DNA of 64,000 nt from Azorinus chamasolen. Its lineage: Eukaryota > Mollusca > Bivalvia > Cardiida > Solecurtidae. Location of the stretch: contig OY755243.1 in the NCBI GenBank assembly GCA_963576725.1, positions 42,145,243 to 42,209,242 of the forward strand, in the 5' to 3' direction. This document shows positions 35,277 to 46,102 of this stretch, piece by piece (position 1 is the first letter of the stretch; every line of letters starts with the position of its first letter). The translations under genes and the position numbers were made by a program. A model generated the notes under the pieces. It was not told where the DNA came from, did no database searches, and was given only the letters and a program-made list of their open reading frames with translations.

Positions 35277-35282
35277 AATAAA
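35277..35282 (+). other. Candidate lipase poly(A) signal
   Basis: AATAAA 375 bp after the lipase stop, the first such hexamer downstream on this strand. If used, the 3' UTR includes the long CT repeat at 35066-35245. Confidence 0.45.
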
Positions 35283-35488
35283 AGCGCACATATTAAAGAA
35301 AACAATGTTTATATGTAGAAATGAATTTTTGGAATTGACAATAATAAGATTCATTTGAGCAAAATACGATTCATTTGAACAAAATACATGTACTAACATT
35401 CGACTTTTTTCTCTCTAGTAATCTGAAATTCAAGCAATTCTCCTTCTCATGCTGGACATACAACTTTTGTACACTATTGTGATGAGTG

Positions 35489-35494
35489 TTTATT
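35489..35494 (-). other. Candidate poly(A) signal of EF-hand gene
   Basis: TTTATT on + (AATAAA on -) 242 bp after the stop. If used, the 3' UTR would include a whole MITE hairpin core (about 35575-35640), and the 3' ends of the two convergent genes would be about 0.2 kb apart. Confidence 0.4.
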
Positions 35495-35735
35495 AGCTGA
35501 ATAGATGGAATACGTACACATAATTTGTTGGTAATGGTAGAAACTGTAGAGTCTGATCTATTATATTTTCATAAGCAAGCACAGCAGACCCTGATCAGAC
35601 GCCTGATTAGCCGTCTTATCTGGGTATACTCTGTTTGCAAATGCGTTAAAAGCGTTTATATGAGTGAAAGGGTTTATATACATACATGTATACACCCGGT
35701 GGTGAAACTATGATGTAATGTTGCTTTCAATGTAA

Positions 35736-35785
35736 TTACAGTTCATTCAAAATAACTTCACTTTTCCACTTCTCGATTTCATATT
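35736..35785 (-). CDS. EF-hand gene exon 7: C-terminus and stop
   Basis: EYEIEKWKSEVILNEL then TAA. Acceptor GGCTACAG; the first codon is split and gives Glu at loop position 12. The exiting helix is as expected after the final EF loop. Confidence 0.85.
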
Positions 35786-38700
35786 CTGTAGCCGGTCACA
35801 GTCTGTATGATAATGTCGTCATTTTTCAGACAGTTCCTTAATTGTAACAACTCTTTGCACCCAGTCTGAAATGACAAAAAAGAACTAGTAAGGGGTATGA
35901 GTCTACATGGTAATTAAGCTATAAGGCGTAAACCAATAATACTTTAACCCATATTTCGTTTTAACCCTTTGAATGCGGAAGAGAGTGTACTGGTATTTGC
36001 AAACAGTGTAGACCCAGATCAGAGGGCTCCTGAAGGAGCCACCTGGTTTGGTTCTGCACTGTTTGGTATTAAAGATCCATGACGAATGTCCACCTTTCAG
36101 ACTGAATGAACTCTATACTTAACACTGATAGACCATTTCACTTTGAATGTTCAGTATTCAGAGTAAATAGCAGATGGTTATGGTATGGGGAACCTTCTGC
36201 CTGGATTCTTCCCTGCATTAAATGCGTACATATATTAACCCATCTGTGCCCACTGTCCCTTAAAAGAACAAAGACATACAGGATGAAAGTAATGCAGAAT
36301 TACTTGAGGCTACTCTGTCGGCTTTCTTCATGACTTTCATCTTGTATTTAGCAGTCAACTTCTGATCATTCTCAAATCATCTATACTAAACATACGATAG
36401 GTGAGGTTTTACCTTACTGTGTGTCACTGTACCTGAGTACTTGAACTTGTCTCCTATCCCACAATCATCCATCAATTCGTCTACTTCCTCTTTCTTGAGC
36501 GGGTCGTTGCCATTCTCAATCAGCAATGAGTAGAGCTGTGAACGGCTAAGATACCCGCTGCCATCCATGTCTTCCGTCTCAAATGCTTTCAGTAGGGTGG
36601 TCTTGTCAATGATGCCAGACTTGGGTATATTATCTAGCATCTCACAGAACTCCGTGAAATTTAAACTCTCGCTGCCTGTGAAGTGAAATTTAAACTCTCA
36701 CTGCCTGTGAAGTGAAATTCAAACTCTCACTGCATGTCAAGTGATAATTGAAGTGAAATTCAAACTCTCACTGCCTGTGAAGTGAAATTCAATCGCATCA
36801 AATTAAGACGTGGCAAGACGCAGCTATTAGCTATTCGTGAAAATGTCGGAGCCATGAGTATTAAAACTCATTCAGGCGCCTCCCTGGCCTAAGTGCACCA
36901 CGGCAAACAATGCAGTCCCATATCAGACTCCGCCTTTTCAAGGCGGCGTCTGGTCAGGGGCTTTTATGTTTGTCCAAATCTTTAGTTCCATGTCGGCGGT
37001 TTATTTCACTTACCTCAGATCTTCATTTATAGTATTAAGCATATTTTATTGAAATTGTGATGCAGAAGACAACTGGTAATTTGCACCGAGAGGGTCAATG
37101 AGAAATGTGATAAACACGTTTTTCAAAATTAAGTTACTCTTAATTTCTGAACGGTTGTCTCTGTTACAATCAGCCACTGTATCTATGTTAACAGACTGTG
37201 GAACTGTATTGGAGGTATCGAGTTGTGCGGCGAGTTAACCCATCCGGGTCAAAGGCCATACGCGTCATTCCCCGCGCACGAATTTCAAGAAATGTGCCGT
37301 AAAGGGAAACAATAGTTAATCATTTCATATTGAAATTCTGAGAAACATGCTTGAACTATAATCGGACAAGTTTGAAATGTATACTTTAACCCTTTCACTG
37401 CCGCAGTCGCATAAATTCACCACGACAAATAGTGCAGTCCCAGATCAGATGCCGCCTTTTCAAGTTCGCATCTGATCAGGGACTTCACTATTTGTCTCAA
37501 TCTCTATTTCTATATATGTGCTTTATTCCTTTGAAATTTGCATTTATTTATCTCATTTCCTTATTTTACTGAATGATTTAACAGACTTGGATTGCAGACG
37601 ACAATTAGAAATTTGGCACCGAAAGGGTAAAGTGCTTCTGTTGTCACTCGAGATAAAGCCGTAATCCACCAGTTGCAGCGAAACGCAGAAAACACAATAA
37701 CTGGAGTAGTGGGGTAACTGGCTTTCCTCTTCTCGACGGATAAGATAAATTCAGTTCAATTAATGACAGGATATAAAATATTGTATCTTTTCTGAACCTG
37801 TACCGTGATTGTACTTGAGCATCTGTCATTTCATTAATATCAAACCTTTTAGAAACACACTCTCTTCTCCGTCGGACGCCTCGACGGCGTCTCCGATAAA
37901 ATGGCAAAACCATTGAAACGTGAATAAAGTCAATCCAAAAATAGACAAATATCAATATCAAAAGTTAAATATAAGTTTCTATAAAGGTTAAATATGTAAA
38001 TAATGCAAGAATTTAATCACTATCACGGAAAACACAAACACAATCGACTATATCAGTGCGTCGCCATATTAGATTTGAGACAGCTCAAACCGTGTCTCAA
38101 ATATTTGAGAAAAAACTCAAGCGTTGAGCTGAGATTTTTCTCAAGAGGTGTTTGTGAAAGTCATTTTGAGGAAATCTCAACTCTGAACTCACGATCTGAG
38201 ATTTCTAAGGTATTTGAGCTTGAGATTGAGTTTGAGAAGGTTTGTGCAAGCGGGGCCAGAGTATCAAACGGTTTAGATACTTTTGAAACGCCGAGGTTTT
38301 TGGCGACTGATTGTAAATATTATCATACACTGGACCATATTGTACTCCATGGATATTCAGATAAGACATAATGATATCATTATTAATTAGATTCATTTCA
38401 TACTAGTAAAAGAATACAATAAATTTGCAGTGACAAAATTGAAGAATCATATCTATTTTATTTCATAGGAAAATATAGCAGACCCTGTTCAGGCCGGTTC
38501 TAAAAGAGTCGTCAGATCTGGGTCTACTCTGCAAAGGCGTATGTGTGGAGTACAGGGTTAAATGATTGACAGTAGGCCCAACTCACCGTCACTTTTTACG
38601 GCAATGAGGGCGTCAAGTAGTTCCCGTGTAGGATTACATTCCGCAAACACGACATTTTGCAGCTGTGAGATTGGAATCTCGCCAGTATCGTCCTTAGAAT

Positions 38701-41700
38701 GGGAGTGTTCTCGCCACAGGTCCAAGTAATGGGCTGTAATAAGTACAGGAAAACTCGAGATATTGTTGGAGTTATCCCCCTTACAGTTAAACACTAGGGT
38801 TAACCATTATCCTGACATGCAATTAGTATCCTACTGAGGACTGACAAACAGTGTGGATCCAGATGAAACGCCGCGTTACTCGGCGTCTCATCAGAATCCA
38901 AGTTGTTTGGCTCTCGGACAATAGATTTTCAATCGCTTAAACGAATTGGAAGCCAATATACTGTACAGTAAAACCCGCTAATGCGACCACTTAAAAGAGG
39001 TATACATCTGTGTGCTAGATGCAGGTGGTAGCTTAATGCAGGATAAAACTAATGCAGAAAGCTCCTTAAGGACCACCTGCTTATAAATACATCCATGTTT
39101 GTTCATTAAGTGGTCTGTATGTACAGACGCAGCTGTTCATATTTGGAGTGGACAGTATTATTGGCAGCAAGATAAGGTTTAAGCTTTATAAGAGACGGTT
39201 AACCTTCATTTGCTTTAACTTCCTATCTCTAATGTAACGAATACACTAGAATGAAACCGAAGGAAAAGAACGTTTGTACCTCTGAATTTCCTCTTCTTCT
39301 CGTCTACATCCATCGGGCTCTGTAAAGGAACAAGGGGGTATAGATCAGTCAGATCATTGCTGATGTGTTTAGTAACTAAAGTTTTGACTATGATGTATAC
39401 AACTGTTACATAAAGCACTTATGTATAGAGAACTAAATTAACAATGTGCTTGCCGGATCGAAAGTGGGAGGGTTGTAATATACATGTAGATCATCATATG
39501 TATACTCGTGCAAGTATATATACAGTAAAGCCTCTCCATAACGGCCACTAAAATACATCAAGTATTTTGTGTTAAAGGCAGGTGGCTGCTTAAAGCACAG
39601 TCAAAGTAAAACAGAACGCTCCTATAGGAGAGTAAAACAGAACGCTCCTATACCTCACTCCTATAGGAGCGTTCTGTTTTACTATTACCTTGCTTTCAAC
39701 AGCCACCTGCCCTAAATACCAACTAATTAACACAAGTTATAGAGAGGTGTTATTGTACCACCCCTTAGTCATTTGTGATACATCTATACATTTCTAGGAT
39801 ATTGGAGATATGCAAATACTAAAAAGAAACCATTTCCTTCATGCTGTTTGGTAAACCGTACCTTTGCTATATACACTAATAAGAGTAACCATTTCCTCCA
39901 TGCTGTTTGGTAAACCGTACCTTTGCTATATACACCAATAAGAGTGCTCGAAGGAACACGGTAGTCACCTGCCTGCAGAAGTGTGACGGCAAAGGGTGAA
40001 GGTAAAAAGCGAGACAGATAAACAGACGGACAGATAAACGGACGTGTGGACAGACAAATAGACTAAGTATCACCTTGTTCAAGCAGATGACAAAATATGT
40101 GTTTTTGTTGTATGACAATAGTTGCTGAAAGGTTGTAGTATGTCTACATAAATACGTATGATAAACATGAAATGTACAGTAAAACCTCTCTATAACGACC
40201 ACTAAATAATATCAAGTAGTGTGTGTTAAAGGCAGGTGGATGCTTAAAGAAAGGTGAAAGTAAAACAGAACGCTCCTATAGGAACGTTCTGTTTTACTTT
40301 CATATTGCTTTAAGCAACCACCTGCCCAAAATACCAACTAATTAACACAATTTAGTGGTCGTTATAGAGAGGTTTTACTGTATAGTAGTTTAACGGTTTG
40401 GTTAACCCTTTACTCCATGAATATGGATGTAACAAATAATGATATCATGAATATTTATTAGAATATTTTTTAATAATTGCATATGAACGCATGACGTTTG
40501 GTCAAGACAGAAACTTTAGAATCGGATATGTATATTTTTTCATAAGCAAACAGAGCAGACACCGATAAGACGGCTCCTACAGGGTTTACTACGAAAGACC
40601 GGCGGTGACATTTCCATTTCAAGATTTCACACAAAGCAATTCATGATTTCACGATTTCACAATTTCACAATTTCACGATTTCACGATTTCACTTCAAAAT
40701 TTCACAATTTCACGATTTCACAATTTCACGATTTCACGATTTCACTTCAAAATTTCATGATTTCACGATTTCATGATTTCACAATTTCACGATTTCACTT
40801 CAAAATTTCACGATTTCACAATTTCACGATTTCACAATTTCACGATTACACTTCAAAATTTCACAATTTCACGATTTCACGATTTCACAATTTCACAATT
40901 TCACGATTTCACAATTTCACGATTTCACGATTTCTCTTCAATATTTCACAATTTCACGATTTCACAATTTCACAATTTCACGATTTCACGATTTCTCTTC
41001 AAAATTTCACAATTTCACGATTTCACAATTTCACGATTTCACAATTTCACGATTTCACAATTTCACGATTTCACGATTTCACTTCAAAATTTCACGATTT
41101 CACAATTTCACGATTTCACAATTTCATGATTTCACAATTTCACGATTTCATGATTTCATTTAGTCCATTTGAATTGTTATGACGTCATCAAAACGCACAT
41201 GTTGAAGTAAAAGCCACGATGAAAGAAACGGCGGAAAACTATGACAATCTTCCCTTCCAGAACTGTAGGGCCGAGGGCCTTCATATTTTGCATGTAGCTT
41301 GTCCTCAGGTCCACCATCAATATTGTTTAACCCTTTCCTGCATGAATATTCATGCATGAGAATTGCCAATCATGTGTTTATTGTGTTAAATCATTGTCTT
41401 ATGTTTGTATGACACTGTACTGGAGGAGAATTTAATTAATAATAAACTGTAAGAAATAATGACATCATGGATTTTAAATAAGATTAAATCCTATAGGAGT
41501 CGTCTGAGCTGGGTCTAGCCTGTTTGCAAAGGTGTAGAAAGGTGTATTTATGGATTTCAAATTGCCATCCTGATTTCAAGGGCGAGAGCCACTCTGTTGC
41601 CTTAATTACGTCAGCGTGCCACGTGGCTAAAAGATTCTACATGAGGTTGAAATTGCGAAATCGAGAAATTGTGAAGTCGTGAAATCTTGAAATTGTGAAA

Positions 41701-44700
41701 TCGTGAAATCGTGAAATTTTGAAGTGAAATCGTGAAATCGTGAAATCGTGAAATCGTGAAATCATGAAATCATGAAATCATGAAATTGTGAAATCGTGAA
41801 ATCATGAATTCTATTGTGTGAAATCTTGAAGTGGAAATGTCACCGTCGGTCTTTCGTAGTTTACGCTCTGTGTTTACGCTGTTTGCAAAGGCATTAAAGC
41901 TTAACCCACATACATAGAAAGCAAACCATCGCTACACTGACCACATAATGAATATACTCATGGTGGTTTTTATTAACTGTCTCTTTTCATTTTCCTCCAA
42001 TAATTGATATGAGATTAGGCAGACACTATTTTAAGAAAGCTTTAACTCTTTGCACGCTAAGTAATTTCTCGTCTGCAACAATTGTCGTCTGCTCCTATGG
42101 GAGCAAATGCTCTATTTATAACAATGGTTTCACAAAGTGACCTTTACAGAGTCGTCAAAAGTTGTCAATATCAGGGAATGGGTTAAAACGCACGTGGTCG
42201 CTAAACCCAGGGAAAACGTTATACTGAAGGCTGCATTACTTTTGACCTGCATTAAGCTACCACCTGCCTTACAGATCCATAATTAAACCTATTTTGATGG
42301 CCGCTTCAGACAGGTTTAATTGTCAATACTCTGGTTAGCGACAGACGAAAACTTAATATAAAGTTCTCCAATTCTTTATTACGGAAAGTCGTTCAGAATC
42401 TTAAGCTACTATATGAAAAACATCAGAGATAGGCTTTTCTGGAGTGGTCGCTGTACAGAGATCTCTTAATGCCCATGTATTAAGTTATTGGTCACTACTC
42501 TACTCTACTCGTCCCATGACCATAAAAGGGGGTGTGATTCGCTTTGTGACACCCGGCTTTTAATGTTGACATGTCACATACCTGATTGGACAATTCCATT
42601 AAAATCTTCTCTTTGGCAGCTACAAACATCTCATGATCCATGTTGAATTGTGCTGTTAATGAATAAAATATAAAATGGTATTTCCAGTCCAGTTAAACCT
42701 TCAAAACTGGACACTTAGTAAAGAAAAATATACATGCAAATCGTTTTTTGGCTTGTGACTGCTTAATGCAGAGTGGGTTTCATTAACTCTTTCAACTCGA
42801 GATACACGTGACCTGTCATTTGCAAATGCGGGGCGCGTATGTACTGGCAATTGCAAACAGTGTATACCCATACCACAGAGTTCATAAACGAGCCCTCTTA
42901 TCAGGGTCTGCACTGTTTATCATCTAAAACCCTCTAATACGCTTAAGCCTTTCCTACTGTGTGGACTCTATAGATTGGTTTTCCCCCTCTGATAATTAAG
43001 GGTTGATATGGTTAAACATCCTGATTAGTGGGGTTTGCTATAATATAAATGCATGTATATGGACATGTAATCTTTGTATGCCAAGTGAATCTTGGTTAAA
43101 ACCCTTACCATATTAATATTCGTGTAAGAAATAATGACTGTATACATATATCAAATTTGATTTGATTTTTATAACGACATTGTGATTAACACACTTTTCA
43201 ACATTTACAGAATGGTAGGATCTATATTACCCAATAAGTAAGCTTAGCAAACCCTGGTCAGACTAACCCTACAAAGGCTGTCTGATCTAGGTCGACTTTG
43301 TTTGTAAATTCGTAGATTTAGTCTCTATCAAGTAAAACATTTATATTTACGGACAGAATGTTCTTACAAAGCAAATGAATTACGGTACTATATCCACTCA
43401 TTAGAACAATAATGAGTTACGTGTTGTGTATTATTTAGTTTAACCCTTTCCCTCATATAAACGTGTTTTCACGCATTTGCAAACAGAGTAGACCCAGATC
43501 AGACAGCTCCTAGAGGAGCTGTCTGATCAGGGTCTGCTCTGTTTGCTACTGGAATTTGATATATCTTTTTCTTTACTTTCTAAAATGGCTACAATGTTCT
43601 ACCTTCCATATTTCTTTATAGTTATTTTGCCCATGAACATTCAGTAGGTATTGAACTCTGGCCTAAATATAGAACAGGGAAAGGGTTAAGGATCATCAAT
43701 ATAACGAACTTCATAAATCATTTAACATCAGAATTCAATAATTCATATTCAATAACTTGACAACTTGATAAAAATCAAATTGTAAAACCAATTCAGATGT
43801 TCGAGTCTCGCGTTCAATTGTGTAATCCACTCATACATCACGTGACTGCTTACGTATTTGACCATCCGAGACTATGCGGAGAATCATAAAGTTCGAGATG
43901 TCTATGCCGTTCTGTCTCAAGTACCGACCCATTTCATTGACAGACACCTTTCCTTTGTCATCCACCTCTAAGTCCGTCCACATCAAGCCGTCTATCACTT
44001 GCTCTGCATCTAAAATATAGAATCAGGTAAGATACATAGTGATCCCTTTCCATGTTCTATGTTTATTTCAAATTTCAATACCTACTGAAAATTCGTGGAC
44101 AAACTTGTTATAATGAAATATGGAAGGGGGAACATTGAAGCCATTTTGGAAAATAAAGAAACAGATCTTTTAAATTCTACGAGCAAACAGAGCAAACCCT
44201 CATCAGACGGCTCCTATAGGAACCGTCTGATCTGGGTATTCTCTGTTTGCAAATGCGTGAAAACACGTTTATATGAAGGAAATGGTTAACCCATTTCTCC
44301 GTTGATACGCCCTTGACAACACATGTCCTTACAACAGATATTGCAGCAGTTATTCTATTTGTATCTACCTGTATTCAACATGTTTGAAGATGTCTGCCCC
44401 CATATGCCATTAGAAAACCCATCTACATGCTATTAATATTCAGAAAGTCCGCAATACTTACATGAATATGCATGGCGTAAATGACAACCGTCACGAATAT
44501 TTAGTTTGCGTTAAAGTTATGTAACAGCATGAGTGTGCCGTTCGTTTGTTTGTTTTTATCAACTATTAACACTCGTCAAGAGAGAATGTGTTCGCCAAAA
44601 GCTTGCCTAACCCTTTACTCCATAAATTTGCCTTTCTATGTCATTGCAAACAGTGTATATCCAGATCTGACGGCTCCCACACGAGCCGTCTTATCTGGGT

Positions 44701-45216
44701 ATGCTCCGTTTGATTATGAAATGATATAGATATGACTCTACAGATTCTGGCATGGCCTAATGTCCATGTGTTCAAATGGGTTCCATTATAAAAATGAATC
44801 TAATCAACATGTATGACGTTGTTATTTTTACATGAGTGCTCATGTAGTAAAAAGTAAATGCCTTCTCTTAACCCTTCTCTTGCTGAACTTTAAAATACAT
44901 TTCTCCTTCTTTACCCATGCCCTGTTGTATAATTACATATATCTTCACTGTGTACACGTATTTCGCTGTGTAATCACTGCTGTGGAGTGCATTGGTTGCA
45001 CAATCAACTTGTAAATAGTGCAGACCCTGATGAGACAGCTCCTGCAGGAGCTGTCTCATCTGGGTCTTCACTATTTACAGGTAGGTATATTGACGTGAAT
45101 AGCAAGCGAAGGGTTAAGGCTTGTTTAAGAATAGTTCATCTCAAAGTATGTCTCCAGGCAGATCCCATCAATATTCTTACTAGACAAACAGTTGTAACCG
45201 TACCTGCCCCGTCCAT
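35736..45216 (-). CDS. Calbindin-like protein with six EF-hand-like segments (7 exons)
   Basis: Complement join, 5' to 3': 45216-45204, 44009-43854, 42652-42582, 39319-39280, 38733-38587, 36675-36433, 35785-35736 = 720 nt, 239 residues. Phases match at all six GT-AG junctions. EF-like loops at about 19-30, 53-64, 106-117, 140-151, 178-189 and 213-224. The fifth (DMDGSGYLSRSQ) is nearest canonical, with Q at position 12; the others lack one or more calcium ligands, e.g. K at position 1 of the fourth. Splicing of the last exon places Glu224 at position 12 of loop six, which supports the model. No signal peptide, so probably a cytosolic Ca2+ sensor or buffer. Six hands in about 240 residues resembles the calbindin/secretagogin layout, but the loops are divergent, so calcium affinity is uncertain. 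Confidence 0.88.
36433..36675 (-). CDS. EF-hand gene exon 6
   Basis: 81 codons: SESLNFTEFCEML completes loop four, KAFETEDMDGSGYLSRSQLY is EF five, and VDELMDDCGIGDKFKYS enters loop six. Acceptor TTCACAG, donor GTACAG. The acceptor region is tandemly duplicated at 36656-36790. Confidence 0.93.
36656..36792 (-). repeat. Tandem duplication of the exon 6 splice acceptor
   Basis: A unit of about 29-41 bp (+ strand GAAATTCAAACTCTCACTGC plus CTGTGAAGT) occurs four times plus a partial. The lowest-coordinate copy is the real intron 5/exon 6 junction. Upstream copies each keep TTCACAG followed by GCAGTGAGAGT. A shift of one 29-nt copy would add TTCACTTCACAG and reach an in-frame TAA. Confidence 0.9.
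37386..37630 (+). mobile_element. MITE family K (CACTGCCGCAGTCGC)
   Basis: TTAACCCTTTCACTGCCGCA start, GAAAGGGTAA end. Hairpin CAGTCCCAGATCAGATGCCG / CATCTGATCAGGGACTTC with loop CCTTTTCAAG. It borders the truncated Harbinger transposase. A second copy lies at about 36860-37098. Confidence 0.82.
37644..37961 (-). pseudogene. PIF/Harbinger transposase fragment (HARBI1-like N-terminus)
   Basis: The frame includes MTDAQVQSRYRFRKDTIFYI, then IELNLSYPSRRGKPVTPLLQ and LLCFLRFAATGG. This order (D-x-x-x-x-x-R-Y-R-F, a Tyr/Phe helix, then a pre-catalytic helix ending FLATG-like) is the helix-turn-helix-like N-terminus of Harbinger/HARBI1 transposases. The DDE catalytic region is missing: the frame stops soon after, next to a MITE (37386-37630). 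It lies in intron 5 of the EF-hand gene on the same strand. Dead element. Confidence 0.85.
38060..38245. mobile_element. Harbinger-like subterminal motif cluster
   Basis: Dense direct and inverted copies of TTTGAG/CTCAAA and TCTCAA/TTGAG, including local dyads such as TTTGAGACAGCTCAAA. It sits just upstream of the transposase fragment's start, where an autonomous Harbinger would carry its 5' end and transposase-binding repeats. Link to that element is inference. Confidence 0.5.
38587..38733 (-). CDS. EF-hand gene exon 5
   Basis: HYLDLWREHSHSKDDTGEIP then ISQLQNVVFAEC and ELLDALIAVKSD. Third EF-like segment and the entering helix of the fourth. Acceptor TTATTACAG, donor GTGAGT. Confidence 0.92.
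38966..39118 (+). mobile_element. MITE family E, deleted right arm
   Basis: Intact left end and arm, then jumps from CTCCTTAAGGA to the distal part CCACCTGCTTATAAATAC. Confidence 0.75.
39280..39319 (-). CDS. EF-hand gene exon 4 (40 bp)
   Basis: SPMDVDEKKRKFR, an acidic/basic linker. Acceptor CCTTTACAG, donor GTACAA, phase 0 in and 1 out, fitting both neighbours. A very small exon, supported mainly by phase and splice sites. Confidence 0.75.
39523..39755. mobile_element. Palindromic MITE family D with centre expansion
   Basis: TA-flanked copy, 233 bp. The central segment AACGCTCCTATAGGAG is repeated, giving a triplicated dyad. Upstream of EF-hand exon 4. Confidence 0.9.
40177..40380. mobile_element. 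Palindromic MITE family D
   Basis: Full copy with TA flanks in EF-hand intron 3, 20 bp from the MITE that hosts the foldback element. Confidence 0.92.
40640..41158 (+). repeat. 9-bp minisatellite, left arm
   Basis: About 55 units of ATTTCACGA or ATTTCACAA mixed irregularly, with ACTTCAAA (or CTCTTCAA) interruptions every few units. Because 9 is divisible by 3, all three frames stay open and spell repeated FHDFTIS-like peptides; these are not genes. Confidence 0.97.
41648..41820 (-). repeat. 9-bp minisatellite, right arm (inverted)
   Basis: The same unit as 40640-41158 in inverted orientation (TCGTGAAAT/TTGTGAAAT), about one third as long, with the same TTTTGAAGTGAAA interruption. Confidence 0.95.
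42582..42652 (-). CDS. EF-hand gene exon 3
   Basis: QFNMDHEMFVAAKEKILMEL then SNQ. Completes the degenerate second EF-hand and its exit helix. Acceptor TTAACAG, donor GTATGT, phase 1 in and phase 0 out. Confidence 0.88.
43440..43689 (+). mobile_element. MITE family A, full length
   Basis: Same structure, TTAA at both ends. The stem carries paired changes relative to 5739-5988 (ACAGCTCC / GGAGCTGT in place of ACGGCTCC / GGAGCCGT), so pairing is kept. Ends 165 bp downstream (in + coordinates, before) of EF-hand exon 2. Confidence 0.9.
43854..44009 (-). CDS. EF-hand gene exon 2
   Basis: AEQVIDGLMWTDLEVDDKGK, then VSVNEMGRYLRQNGID and FMILRIVSDGQI. First EF-hand with helices; loop E-V-D-D-K-G-K-V-S-V-N-E. 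Acceptor ATATTTTAG, donor GTAAGC. Confidence 0.9.
44041..44289 (-). mobile_element. MITE family A, reverse
   Basis: Reverse-orientation copy (CCCTTTCCATGTTC ... GAAGGAAATGGTTAA) just upstream of EF-hand exon 2 in intron 1. Together with 43440-43689, it brackets that exon with inverted copies. Confidence 0.88.
45204..45216 (-). CDS. EF-hand gene exon 1: start codon
   Basis: Thirteen coding bases, ATG GAC GGG GCA G, then donor GTACGG. The phase 1 end joins exon 2 to give MDGADAEQVIDGLMW. Tiny start exons are common in EF-hand genes. A TATA-like element lies about 45 bp upstream. The weakest part of the model, but phase and context fit. Confidence 0.65.
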
Positions 45217-45260
45217 TGCAGGATGCTGGTGTGTGTCCCTGCTATAATCGCACGTACAGT

Positions 45261-45268
45261 GTATATAC
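45261..45268 (-). promoter_or_regulatory. TATA-like element upstream of EF-hand gene
   Basis: GTATATAC about 45 bp before the ATG at 45216, the right distance for a start site near 45230 and a very short 5' UTR. Single-motif evidence only. Confidence 0.35.
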
Positions 45269-46102
45269 TGTTTTAGCCAGGTACCATGGCCTCACATCAA
45301 CTGATAACCAATTCCTTGAAAAACGCCCACTGTTACCTGGTTGCAAACCAAATAGAAACACTTAGACTACAAAAATATAGTAACCCCAACCCACCCACCC
45401 CTCCAAAGCGACCACCAAATATAGATCTCATTCTAGGTCACATAGGCGGGTGGTGGCTTAATGCAGGCCGAGTGTTATGCAAAACAGAAAGTTCCCGTAT
45501 GTGTTGTTTGTATTAAGCCACCACCAGCATTTAACCATTTCTTTCATACAAACGATTTACGCCTTTGTACAGGGGCCGTCTGATCTGGATCTACTCTGTT
45601 TGCAAAGGCGTGAAAGGGTTAACAGCATAGAAACATAGTTTTAGTAAAATATGCATAATTCGCTATGTAAACGTTTCACAAATCAAGAGGTGCACATTTA
45701 TTTCAGCGGGCAATGTATCAACTATCTAGTGTTGTGGTTGGTATTTAAGCCTTTGCTTCATAGCTACTCCTTTAAACCCACTTGTAGAAAGAATCAGATC
45801 AGACAGTTCCTGTAGAAACTGTCTGATCTGGGTCTACTCTATTTGCGCATGAGATAATATAGATGTAAGTCTACAGTTTCCACAATGGCGTTGATATGCC
45901 ATTGTAACAGTTCATGTAATTAATATTCATAGTGTCATTATTTCGCGAATAAGAGGGTTAACACCGTGTATTAGGTAACTGAACAACAAACAAATCATAT
46001 ACGGCTCAGAAAGGTGTCTTTACAGTTCAAGTTTCGGAAATTAAGTGGGGTTCTTTCATCAACCTACATAGAATATAAATGAAAATTCGAAATTATATTT
46101 AC

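Larger units (their letters stand above)
40589..41859. mobile_element. Foldback element with minisatellite arms
   Basis: Ends match as inverted repeats: CTACGAAAGACCGGCGGTGA on the left and the complement of CGGTCTTTCGTAG on the right. The matching region runs about 45 bp before both arms become arrays of a 9-bp unit. Left arm about 40640-41158 in one orientation; right arm about 41648-41820 in the opposite one. TTTA flanks both sides (40585-40588, 41860-41863) as a possible target duplication. It interrupts a TTAA-type MITE whose two halves lie outside. The unique middle (41160-41647) has no transposase and itself holds MITE pieces. Architecture resembles foldback transposons of the FB/Galileo type; superfamily not determined. 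Confidence 0.8.

Noticed and set aside
40643..41182. 179-codon open frame rich in FHDFTIS repeats
   Set aside because: Translation of the 9-bp minisatellite; a period divisible by three keeps all frames open. No start context or splice signals.
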